From contig WJXE01000131.1 in the NCBI GenBank assembly GCA_009665115.1, forward strand, positions 1-5,515: a DNA stretch of 5,515 bases, given 5' to 3'. Of this stretch, positions 1 through 5,002 are shown piece after piece. The notes under the pieces are model-generated. The model did not search any database, was not told the DNA's origin, and worked only from the letters and a program-made list of their open reading frames with translations. The position numbers and the translations under genes are program-made. Each line of letters begins with the position of its first letter. Positions within the stretch are counted from its first letter, which is position 1. The stretch comes from Nitrosopumilales archaeon (GTDB lineage Archaea > Thermoproteota > Nitrososphaeria > Nitrososphaerales > Nitrososphaeraceae).

Positions 1-145
1 TCACCCATATCTTCGCATAAGGAGTAGATTACGAGATTACTCAGAATGTGATTTTAGCTATGAATTAAGTTAATGGCATTCAGGATAGCATTTCGATGCA
101 TCCACACTAACTTACGCTCACTTACATTATATTATATCTAGTTAT

Positions 146-688
146 CTACAAATGCAAGTACTTCGATGCTACTGCAAGTGGGATATGGACCATAATTTTA
201 TCTGTTGTTTTATCATAGATGCCGTAGATTGATCCTAAGTCGACTTGATTATAATTCAGATTAATTACTCCATTTCTGACAGTTACATTTCTTGCTAGCA
301 TTAAAGGTATATCAACCCTTGTCTTTGTACTGTCTATTCGAGAAGGATTGACATGAATTTTTATATCGTGAGCAGTTACGTTAAAACCTAGGAGATTATA
401 TTTCAAGTCCCTGATATCATATGTCGATGGCTGATATTTATCGACAATGTTTTCCTTGAGAGTGCTGTTTGGGAAAATTTGTTTTCCGTCCAGAGTAACA
501 GTATATTCTGATAGTCTAGTTAAACCGTTGAAAGCCTTAGTAATGTTTCCAAAAATGTGTGATAAAGCATTGCCTAAAGGGTTGGTATTACCTTGTGCAT
601 ATACACTAAAGTCAGGGTCATATTGGTTGGATATAAATAGCGAAATAACTACCAATAATGTTAATGAAATAAGAAGCGTTCCTATCAT
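146..688 (-). CDS. Secreted protein of unknown function, signal peptide plus about 150 residues
   Basis: A 180-residue exported protein that I do not recognise. Residues 3-20 form one hydrophobic segment, followed by SVYAQG with a likely signal-peptidase cut after Ala31 (V-Y-A before Q32). The mature part has no further membrane segment. It has four N-glycosylation sequons (Asn48, Asn74, Asn103, Asn134) and alternating hydrophobic/polar stretches (about 60-72, 95-113, 125-150 and 164-173) that suggest a beta-rich fold. There is no cysteine and no catalytic motif. The start is ATG at 688, the first start codon after an in-frame stop 15 bases upstream, and it lies 27 bases from a TATA box, so the mRNA is probably leaderless. 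The N-terminus is odd in having no Lys or Arg before the hydrophobic core. The gene stands alone, with 750 bases to the next gene on the same strand. Coding status is fairly sure; function is unknown. Confidence 0.75.
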   Translation of the reverse strand: MIGTLLISLTLLVVISLFISNQYDPDFSVYAQGNTNPLGNALSHIFGNITKAFNGLTRLSEYTVTLDGKQIFPNSTLKENIVDKYQPSTYDIRDLKYNLLGFNVTAHDIKIHVNPSRIDSTKTRVDIPLMLARNVTVRNGVINLNYNQVDLGSIYGIYDKTTDKIMVHIPLAVASKYLHL

Positions 689-710
689 TTTTCTTTTTCG
701 TCAGGATATC

Positions 711-720
711 AGATATACTC
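711..720 (-). promoter_or_regulatory. Archaeal box A (TATA) promoter of the 146-688 gene
   Basis: On the minus strand this reads GAGTATATCT. The TATA core is centred near 715, 27 bases upstream of the A of the ATG at 688. That is the normal box A to transcription-start distance in archaea, so transcription should begin at or next to the start codon. No Shine-Dalgarno sequence lies between them. Confidence 0.55.
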
Positions 721-851
721 CCTTAAATGTAAAGCTTATGCAATGTTTATTTCGTAATGAATTAAAATCTGAAAGGCATAACAAAATAAAGTAACAAGTT
801 CTCATACCACAATTTATCTAGACAACTGCGAATTCTTCTTCCTAGTATACA

Positions 852-880
852 AAGAGTGGTCGAGTAGCGTTATCACTCTT
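852..880. repeat. 9-bp inverted repeat (hairpin)
   Basis: The arms AAGAGTGGT (852-860) and ATCACTCTT (872-880) pair over nine positions, one of them a G-T wobble, around an 11-base loop. No T-run follows on either strand, so it does not look like a terminator. Its role is unknown. Confidence 0.5.
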
Positions 881-1131
881 CTTTATGCTAGTACTTCTTA
901 CTCCAGTCCTTACCGTAGGTGAATTACAGTACTGGTCCTGACAGTCAGTAACGTATCCAGCAGACCACAAATTACTTAATACTCCCGCAAGCATAGCAGG
1001 CGCCAAAGACACAAAGGAGTGTGATTTACCTTATTAAACACTATTCATAGTATTTTTTTGTAGATCGATTGTTTTTATATTCGATACTACTTGTGTTATC
1101 TTGCAGCAAATAATAGTGCAGGAAGAATGTT

Positions 1132-1187
1132 GATCTAAAGTTCATGTCTTTTTGAAGATCTAATCTCCAAGCCACCTTTGGATCTAA
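1132..1187. repeat. Three GATCTAA direct repeats at 24-25 base spacing
   Basis: Copies start at 1132, 1157 and 1181. The sequence between the copies is not conserved. The near-constant spacing could reflect protein binding or be chance. Confidence 0.35.
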
Positions 1188-1196
1188 CATACAGTT

Positions 1197-1222
1197 CATA
1201 AACATAACATAAACATAAACAT
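1197..1222. repeat. Short CATAAA tandem tract
   Basis: Four head-to-tail units, CATAAA, CATAA, CATAAA and CATAAA, followed by repeated CAT. A small simple-sequence tract immediately before the hairpin/T-run at 1231-1271. Confidence 0.6.
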
Positions 1223-1230
1223 CATCATTC

Positions 1231-1271
1231 GGGAGTACCAGGAGAGTAAGAGCTACCTGTCCCTTTTTTTT
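1231..1271 (+). terminator. Hairpin plus eight-T run, probable transcription terminator
   Basis: GGGA (1231-1234) pairs with TCCC (1260-1263), and CAGG (1239-1242) with CCTG (1256-1259), leaving a GTAC bulge on the left arm. Eight T follow directly (1264-1271). In archaea the T-run alone can terminate, and the stem adds support. No plus-strand gene lies upstream, which is why a small RNA is considered here. Confidence 0.45.
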
Positions 1272-1439
1272 AATATGAAATAAAATGAAACTTTCGTCGA
1301 CTTATTAAGCGTAAAATAAATTTGTATTAAAACCATGAGCGCTAAAGAAACGCAATTCCTCTCAGCTGCTGTAAAGTCAAGAGATGTCTAGCTACTCATT
1401 ATTGGTTACTGCTTTCTGCACTATCTCACACGTTTTGAA

Positions 1440-2027
1440 TTAGTGTGGGGTTATTATTCCAGGAGTGTTATTTGTAGTAGCAGCAGGAGCAGGACTCTTA
1501 CTAGAACTTCCACCAGCGCCAACTAACCCGGTAACATTTAGACTATAGTATGAAACTAGGCTAGGGTTGTTACCGCATGAAAATTTGGAGGTTATTTTGT
1601 TTGTTCCTTGTTTGACGGTCGTGTATTTAGGAATCACTAGGAATGTCCATTTTGAATAATCATTTTGTCCTTTAGGACCTACGCCACTAGCATTTTGGTA
1701 TGGTTTTATTCCATTTACTATAACAGATACATGACAATTAGAAGTGGTAGAATTACCTGATGCTGATATGCCGGAAACTACGAGGTTTTTACCAACAGGA
1801 ACGTCTTGACCTCTTACAGGTGATGTTATTCTTATGGCATGGAGCTTTGATGTTTTATGAGATATTGTAGTTGATAATGATGGTGAAGACGGTTTATTTT
1901 GACCGTAAGCAATATTGGTAGTAAGGATATTTGCTTCTATACTGTTAGCAAAAATAAAAGTTGTAAGAGCAAGAATTAACATAAGTAGTATGTAGGTTCC
2001 GAACTTTGATTGATTGATTTGAGCCAC
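1440..2027 (-). CDS. Secreted Ig-like domain protein
   Basis: A 195-residue exported protein. Residues 10-27 are a hydrophobic signal segment, and a likely cut lies after Gly42 (A-Y-G before Q43). A Ser/Thr-rich linker (about 45-60) leads to one beta-sandwich domain (about 64-167) starting IRITSPVRGQDVPVG and containing VSVIVNGIKPYQ and NDYSKWTF. This pattern resembles bacterial/archaeal Ig-like surface domains that I associate with Nitrososphaerales; the match is from memory. Cys98 and Cys151 probably form a disulphide. Sequons occur at Asn92, Asn112, Asn164 and Asn186. The tail (170-195) is rich in Gly, Ser, Pro and Ala, with no anchor, so the protein is probably released or held by the envelope. 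The start is GTG at 2027, directly after an in-frame TAG and 26 bases from a TATA box, giving a leaderless mRNA. No enzyme motif is present; adhesion or surface binding is a guess. Confidence 0.87.
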   Translation of the reverse strand: MAQINQSKFGTYILLMLILALTTFIFANSIEANILTTNIAYGQNKPSSPSLSTTISHKTSKLHAIRITSPVRGQDVPVGKNLVVSGISASGNSTTSNCHVSVIVNGIKPYQNASGVGPKGQNDYSKWTFLVIPKYTTVKQGTNKITSKFSCGNNPSLVSYYSLNVTGLVGAGGSSSKSPAPAATTNNTPGIITPH

Positions 2028-2047
2028 CTAAAATTATTGTTGTATCT

Positions 2048-2057
2048 ATTATAAAAA
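2048..2057 (-). promoter_or_regulatory. Archaeal box A (TATA) promoter of the Ig-like protein gene
   Basis: The minus strand reads TTTTTATAAT, centred 26 bases upstream of the GTG start at 2027. This supports GTG as both the transcription and translation start. It is the best TATA match in the window. Confidence 0.65.
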
Positions 2058-2450
2058 GAGACATAATAAAACATTTTACCTTCTTAGCTTTGCAATGTTA
2101 TCCTAACAACTTTTGTCGTGAGGATACCTGCCCAAGTACCGAGGTAATGTGAGCCAGTAGGAGTAACGAATGCGTTGAGTTATCATATTTTTCAAGGAAC
2201 TTGGGACAGAGATAATATTTTATCTTCAGTTTTCTCACATTTGCAAATTAAACACCCTAGTAATGTTGTTCTCTGCGTGTGTCCGCCGATATTATTTGAT
2301 ATATGCGTCAAAATCATTCAAAAAGTTTCATTTTCGGTCTCAAACAACGCCATTTTTTCCGTCTATTTGATACACTTCGATTTCCCTTACTTAGCTTTAC
2401 GACATAAAGTCATCACTATTGCTCCTCTTCTGGGACGTTGGTTAGAAGCC

Positions 2451-2459
2451 AATATATTC
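2451..2459 (+). promoter_or_regulatory. Archaeal box A (TATA) promoter of the 2482-2835 gene
   Basis: AATATATTC, centred at 2455, lies 27 bases before the ATG at 2482. There is no Shine-Dalgarno sequence, so a leaderless transcript is expected. The spacing is the main evidence that the ATG at 2482 is the true start. Confidence 0.55.
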
Positions 2460-2481
2460 TGGATTTACTCTACCTATAAGA

Positions 2482-2835
2482 ATGATCAGAATAAATATTC
2501 AGATAAAACCTTTAATTGTCGTAATGATTGCTCTTGCTGTACTTCTTATTGGTATGATTACAAATAATTACAATATGGCGCAATCGCTCGTTGACAAAGG
2601 CAATAATAACTTAAGTGACAAACAACTCCGACAGCAACAGGACTTCACTGCATGTGTAAATAAATCCATGGACAAAATATTGAATGGCTATCTGAATTTT
2701 AGCGATCCAGATCCAATATCCCACTGCTTTGATCAATTCCTTAAGAGCAACATAAACAAAGGAAATGGAACCAACAACAACGGCGGTAATAATGACAACA
2801 ACTCCAATAATAATTCTAGTTTATCTAACGTATGA
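2482..2835 (+). CDS. Small secreted Asn-rich protein with two cysteines
   Basis: A 117-residue protein that I do not recognise. Arg3 and Lys9 precede a hydrophobic segment (10-27), and Asn31-Met32-Ala33-Gln34 is a likely signal-peptidase site like those of the other two secreted proteins here. The mature part has a helical-looking region (44-90) with Cys58 and Cys82, which could form one intramolecular disulphide, in the local contexts TACVN and SHCFD. A tail (90-117) made mostly of Asn, Gly and Ser follows and is probably disordered. Several Asn-X-Ser/Thr sequons (Asn60, Asn72, Asn95 and some in the tail) could be glycosylated. The ATG start is supported by a box A at -27. It is transcribed away from the Ig-like protein gene. 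It could be a surface-associated structural or binding protein; no function can be assigned. Confidence 0.68.
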   Translation: MIRINIQIKPLIVVMIALAVLLIGMITNNYNMAQSLVDKGNNNLSDKQLRQQQDFTACVNKSMDKILNGYLNFSDPDPISHCFDQFLKSNINKGNGTNNNGGNNDNNSNNNSSLSNV

Positions 2836-2954
2836 GACACGCTGGTTGGAGTAAGACTTAGAAAAATAATGAATAACAAAAAGAGGGAGGGGAAGATGAT
2901 AAAAGATATTTTGTTCAGAATACTAGATTACTAGAGGACTATCGTTTACGAATT

Positions 2955-3074
2955 ATGAATATGCTAGGGAGGAAGGAAAACATTATGTCGAATGAAAAAC
3001 TAAAGGTAGTGTGGAAATCGATTGCAAGCAAAATAGCCAACACAAACATAAATCTAATCATGTCTCGCAACTAA
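2955..3074 (+). CDS. Doubtful 39-codon ORF, possibly the end of a frameshifted small gene
   Basis: ATG at 2955 opens a 39-residue basic, non-membrane peptide ending NLIMSRN. A second in-frame ATG at 2985 is preceded by the purine-rich GGGAGGAAGG. The frame stays open upstream to 2877, encoding a protein-like stretch (DDKRYFVQNTRLLEDYRLR) that has no start codon, so the ORF may be what is left of a longer gene. No family is recognised and no promoter is seen. Confidence 0.2.
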   Translation: MNMLGRKENIMSNEKLKVVWKSIASKIANTNINLIMSRN

Positions 3075-3172
3075 AGAAGTTGTTTAATGTTGCTTTGGCT
3101 TGGCAAATGAGCAAAATACTGAAGCGTATTTGGGAAAGATACTATTTGCATAGATCGTAAATAATAACGATA

Positions 3173-3180
3173 AGTTTATC
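3173..3180 (+). promoter_or_regulatory. Archaeal box A (TATA) promoter of the MscS-type channel gene
   Basis: AGTTTATC, with TTTAT centred at 3177, lies 27 bases before ATG 3204. This favours ATG 3204 over the second in-frame ATG at 3210 and implies a leaderless transcript. Confidence 0.55.
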
Positions 3181-3203
3181 TGCAATTTGACATATAGTTT
3201 TCC

Positions 3204-3863
3204 ATGTCAATGACTAACAATGACTTTGCTAGAAGAGTATACAATACTGAAAATAAAAAACACGTTAAACAATCGGTTTTGAAAAGAATAATCCTTCTAG
3301 GAATAATACTTGCAATCACACTAAGTATCAGTACCTTCGCGCTTAGACCTCTGATTCCTGCTGAATTTTTGATGTACGCTCAGATAGCACAGTTCGCTCT
3401 TATAGGTTATATTGTCACGGAAATAATCAGTAATTCAACTTTCAGGGTAGTAACAGCTGCACGACAATCCAACCAGACAGCCAAATCAATAAGGAGCCTT
3501 ATTAGAATTCTGGGCTCCATCGTAATTGTTGCTATAATAATATCTTTCCTTAGCCAAAATCCCGCCTTAGCGGCAACAATTGCCACCATAACCGGGGTAG
3601 TGATAGGTTTTGCTGCCCAAACTGTGATCGGAAATATGATTGCAGGAATGTATTTAACAATAACTAGACCATTCAAAATAGAAGATAGAATTACAGTCTT
3701 AGGAAATAGCGGTAAGGTCGCTGATATAGGGTTGTTATATTCCGGACTCATATTGGATACGGGAGACACTGTGCTTGTCCCTAATACGTTATTAATAACA
3801 ACTTCGATAATATTGCGAGAAGAAAAAAAGTCTAATTTACCTGCTCCATTGTATATCTGCTAA
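3204..3863 (+). CDS. Short MscS-family mechanosensitive ion channel
   Basis: A 219-residue small-conductance mechanosensitive channel subunit. Such proteins form an oligomeric pore in the cytoplasmic membrane that opens under tension and releases solutes on hypo-osmotic shock. Membrane segments lie at about 29-47, 60-76 and 100-117, followed by the pore helix (121-153) with the family signature GFAAQTVIGNMIAG (135-148) and the conserved TRPF (154-157). A small beta domain follows (IEDRITVLGNSGKV to VLVPNTLLI, 159-198), matching the conserved IPN turn of the family. The protein stops about 20 residues later, where E. coli MscS (286 residues) continues into the alpha/beta vestibule domain, so that domain is absent. 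An A7 run sits near the end (3823-3829), but neither alternative frame after it encodes the missing domain. The N-terminal 24 residues are basic and cytoplasmic. It is a single gene with its own promoter. Confidence 0.95.
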   Translation: MSMTNNDFARRVYNTENKKHVKQSVLKRIILLGIILAITLSISTFALRPLIPAEFLMYAQIAQFALIGYIVTEIISNSTFRVVTAARQSNQTAKSIRSLIRILGSIVIVAIIISFLSQNPALAATIATITGVVIGFAAQTVIGNMIAGMYLTITRPFKIEDRITVLGNSGKVADIGLLYSGLILDTGDTVLVPNTLLITTSIILREEKKSNLPAPLYIC

Positions 3864-4341
3864 GAAATGATTCTTAGATGATCTTAATATTGCAAGGTGG
3901 AAGGATTTTCAACGCTCACATCATTCTTGCTTGTGTTGTTTTTATGCAATTCTCAAACAACTATAGAGGGCAACAATGAATAACCAAAATATTGCCTACG
4001 GCTGTCAACCTACTGGTAAGAGACAGAGAAATATCATCAGTATATAGTGTCGCTCTTTTTCGTGTTTTTAATATTTTTCTTACATCAAGCCTCAGAAACG
4101 CTAAGTCTCTGCTAACAGTTGATACAATCCATACCGGTGATATGTTCGCTATTTCTGTCAAATTACGGATGCATGGGTTGTGGAACGCAGCATAAGCAAA
4201 CTGCATACCTTAAAGGTGGTTCAAAAATGAAGAGAATAGGATGATGGACACATATCTAGACGCTGGAAACAAAAGAGATCGATCTATGGTTATGGATATA
4301 ACCTATATGCCGGATTTCTGGAGCGGAATTTAGGGAGCTGA
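3864..4341. other. 478-base gap without a convincing gene
   Basis: Two ORFs overlap on opposite strands here (minus 3961-4206, 81 codons; plus 3992-4195, 67 codons). Neither resembles a known family, neither has a box A at -27 from its start, and neither has a signal or domain pattern I trust. A 30-codon ORF (4241-4333, starting ATGATGG) is likewise unsupported. Small DNA symmetries include ACCTT-A-AAGGT (4207-4217), the perfect palindrome AGATCGATCT (4276-4285) and GGTTAT-GGAT-ATAACC (4288-4303). The right part should contain the promoter of the membrane protein gene; TATA-like candidates are at 4296-4302 and 4303-4309. Confidence 0.5.
3939..3943 (+). terminator. T-run, possible terminator after the channel gene
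   Basis: Five T within a T-rich stretch (TTGTGTTGTTTTTATG), about 75 bases after the channel stop codon. Archaeal transcription can end at such T-runs without a hairpin. This is weak evidence on its own. Confidence 0.3.
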
Positions 4342-4539
4342 GCTTACGTTAAAGTAACACAAAGAGCGATCCTTTATAACAAGTACAAGGATCTAATCCT
4401 TTTTAATAAGAATATAATTATAGCCGGAGTTTGTTCTTTCTTTTCAGCTGCGTTTGTTACCCAACTTTATCATACATATTACAGCATAAGCCATATCACA
4501 AATTCTATAGTTGCACTAACAACTGAATATAGTGTTTAT
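4342..4539 (+). other. In-frame upstream coding extension of the membrane protein, without a start codon
   Basis: The reading frame of the 4540-4833 gene is open for 66 further codons upstream, back to a TGA at 4339-4341. It encodes a plausible N-terminus: a basic segment (RAILYNKYKDLILFNKN), a hydrophobic span (IIIAGVCSFFSAAFVTQLY) and the beginning of a second one (NSIVALTTEYSVY) that continues past Met 4540. There is no ATG, GTG or TTG in these 66 codons. The GTA at 4354 is one base away from GTG. Either a non-standard start is used, or the start was lost by mutation or sequencing error. That this stretch was or is coding is inference from its composition and from a remembered resemblance to a thaumarchaeal membrane family. 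Confidence 0.55.
4368..4404 (+). promoter_or_regulatory. Overlapping, mutually exclusive inverted repeats ending in a T-run
   Basis: GATCCTT (4368-4374) is perfectly complementary to AAGGATC (4387-4393) across a 12-base loop. The middle arm can instead form AAGGAT (4387-4392) with ATCCTT (4396-4401) across the 3-base loop CTA, followed by further T up to 4404. The second hairpin resembles a weak terminator and the first would prevent it, which is the layout of an attenuator. It overlaps the probable 5' coding part of the membrane gene, so it may be coincidental. Confidence 0.3.
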
Positions 4540-4833
4540 ATGCCGTTATTTGGTATACTTTTCTATATTGATAACAGACATAGATATATCGACCCATTAA
4601 CGGGAAAGAAAGATTTCAAGACGATAAAAAGCGATATAAAGAAACTATTTACTACTTTTTTTATTTCCGAAATTGCTTATTCACTGTCAAAGCTCTCATT
4701 CACTTATCAGTTTCTACAACTTGGAGCTCGACCGTATCAAGCATCTATGATTGGATCACTGGCAGCGTCAGCAATATCAATAGTATTAATTAACTTCGTG
4801 ATCATAAGAGGAGTAAAGCTATTCAGAATCTAG
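4540..4833 (+). CDS. Multi-pass membrane protein of unknown function (start uncertain)
   Basis: From the only standard start codon (ATG 4540) the product is 97 residues; with the open upstream frame it would be up to 163. Hydrophobic spans lie at about 1-10 (the end of a span beginning upstream), 36-52 and 70-89. Between the first two is a charged loop, IDNRHRYIDPLTGKKD (10-25) plus a Lys-rich stretch to 35. The motif PYQASMIGSL (65-74) precedes the last span, and the protein ends KLFRI. I recall similar uncharacterised proteins in ammonia-oxidising archaea that include the charged loop and the YQAS motif; this is memory, not a search. Starting at 4540 would cut a membrane span in half, and no box A lies 27 bases upstream of it, so 4540 is probably not the natural start. 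The gene is followed at 4841 by a T-run. It is convergent with the phospholipase gene. Confidence 0.72.
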   Translation: MPLFGILFYIDNRHRYIDPLTGKKDFKTIKSDIKKLFTTFFISEIAYSLSKLSFTYQFLQLGARPYQASMIGSLAASAISIVLINFVIIRGVKLFRI

Positions 4834-4840
4834 CTCGACC

Positions 4841-4845
4841 TTTTT
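4841..4845 (+). terminator. T5 run just after the membrane protein gene
   Basis: Five T preceded by CTCGACC, seven bases after the stop codon. This fits a short archaeal T-run terminator. No strong hairpin is present. Confidence 0.35.
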
Positions 4846-5002
4846 CACGAATGCTTGTTGGTAAATACAAATCTCGGCCATCACTATCGCGCTTGTAATT
4901 GTTTTAGAAAGAAGAATGTCTCATCCAAGATTCAAGAAGTCAGAAATTTGACGACAGGTTCGGAAGCAACGATTGGTGAGCCAATAATGGGGCGTAATTA
5001 GT

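Larger units (their letters stand above)
1103..1271 (+). ncRNA. Possible small non-coding RNA between a TATA box and a hairpin/T-run
   Basis: A TTTTTATAT sequence at 1072-1080 would place a transcription start near 1103, and a hairpin with eight T ends at 1271. The interval of about 170 bases has no convincing ORF on the plus strand. It contains three GATCTAA copies 24-25 bases apart and a CATAAA tract. The pairing of promoter and terminator is what I see; that an RNA is made is inference. No known RNA family was recognised. An unexpressed, chance arrangement in AT-rich DNA is the main alternative. Confidence 0.22.
795..1439. other. 645-base gap without a recognisable gene
   Basis: No convincing protein gene or tRNA is visible on either strand. 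The gap holds a 9-bp hairpin at 852-880, a TATA-like box at 1073-1080, three GATCTAA repeats at 1132-1187, a CATAAA tandem tract at 1197-1222 and a hairpin followed by eight T at 1231-1271. An 18-codon plus-strand ORF begins with ATG at 1335 (MSAKETQFLSAAVKSRDV) about 30 bases after a TTATTAA stretch, but it is too short to call. The right end contains an imperfect 7-bp inverted repeat, 1425-1431 with 1443-1449, that straddles the stop codon of the next gene. Confidence 0.6.
2028..2481. other. Divergent intergenic region, 454 bases
   Basis: This lies between two divergently transcribed genes for secreted proteins, and each end carries a box A (2048-2057 minus, 2451-2459 plus). A plus-strand frame is open from TTG 2175 to 2567, but it starts with TTG, has no promoter at the right distance, resembles nothing I know and runs 86 bases into the next gene in another frame, so I do not call it. 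A weak 5-bp hairpin (TACCT 2125-2129 with AGGTA 2142-2146) is the only other structure. Confidence 0.55.
2836..3203. other. 368-base gap with a possible broken small ORF
   Basis: A plus-strand frame is open from 2877 to the stop at 3072-3074 (65 codons), but its first ATG is at 2955, which would give only 39 residues (MNMLGRKENIMSNEKL...). Another short frame begins at ATG 2869 and stops at 2934. The two would join into a 68-residue hydrophilic, Lys/Arg-rich product if the A5 run at 2878-2882 had one more A. Purine-rich stretches (2883-2894 and 2969-2978) resemble Shine-Dalgarno sites. There is no box A at -27 from either ATG. The right end holds the promoter of the channel gene. Confidence 0.4.

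Noticed and set aside
447..794. 115-codon plus-strand ORF
   Set aside because: It lies mostly antisense to the secreted-protein gene at 146-688 and reads as its shadow; no family resemblance.
1335..1391. 18-codon ORF with a TATA-like sequence about 30 bases upstream
   Set aside because: Too short to separate from chance, and no homology is recognisable.
795..1439. Search for tRNA, C/D box RNA or CRISPR repeats
   Set aside because: No T-loop GTTCRANNC motif, no paired C and D boxes and no repeat-spacer pattern were found.
2175..2567. 130-codon plus-strand ORF starting with TTG
   Set aside because: It overlaps the better-supported 2482 gene in another frame, has no promoter at the right spacing, no domain or signal pattern, and an odd Cys/aromatic-rich end that reflects the other frame.
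3407..3769. 120-codon minus-strand ORF
   Set aside because: Entirely antisense to the clear MscS channel gene.
3961..4206. Opposed overlapping ORFs (minus 81 codons, plus 67 codons), considered as a transposase remnant
   Set aside because: Neither translation matches a transposase motif or any family I know, no terminal inverted repeats or target duplications were found, and no promoter fits either start.
4241..4333. 30-codon ORF starting ATGATGG upstream of the membrane gene, considered as its missing N-terminus
   Set aside because: It is in a different frame and ends at a TAG before the membrane frame opens; joining them would need both a shift and readthrough of the TGA or TAG.
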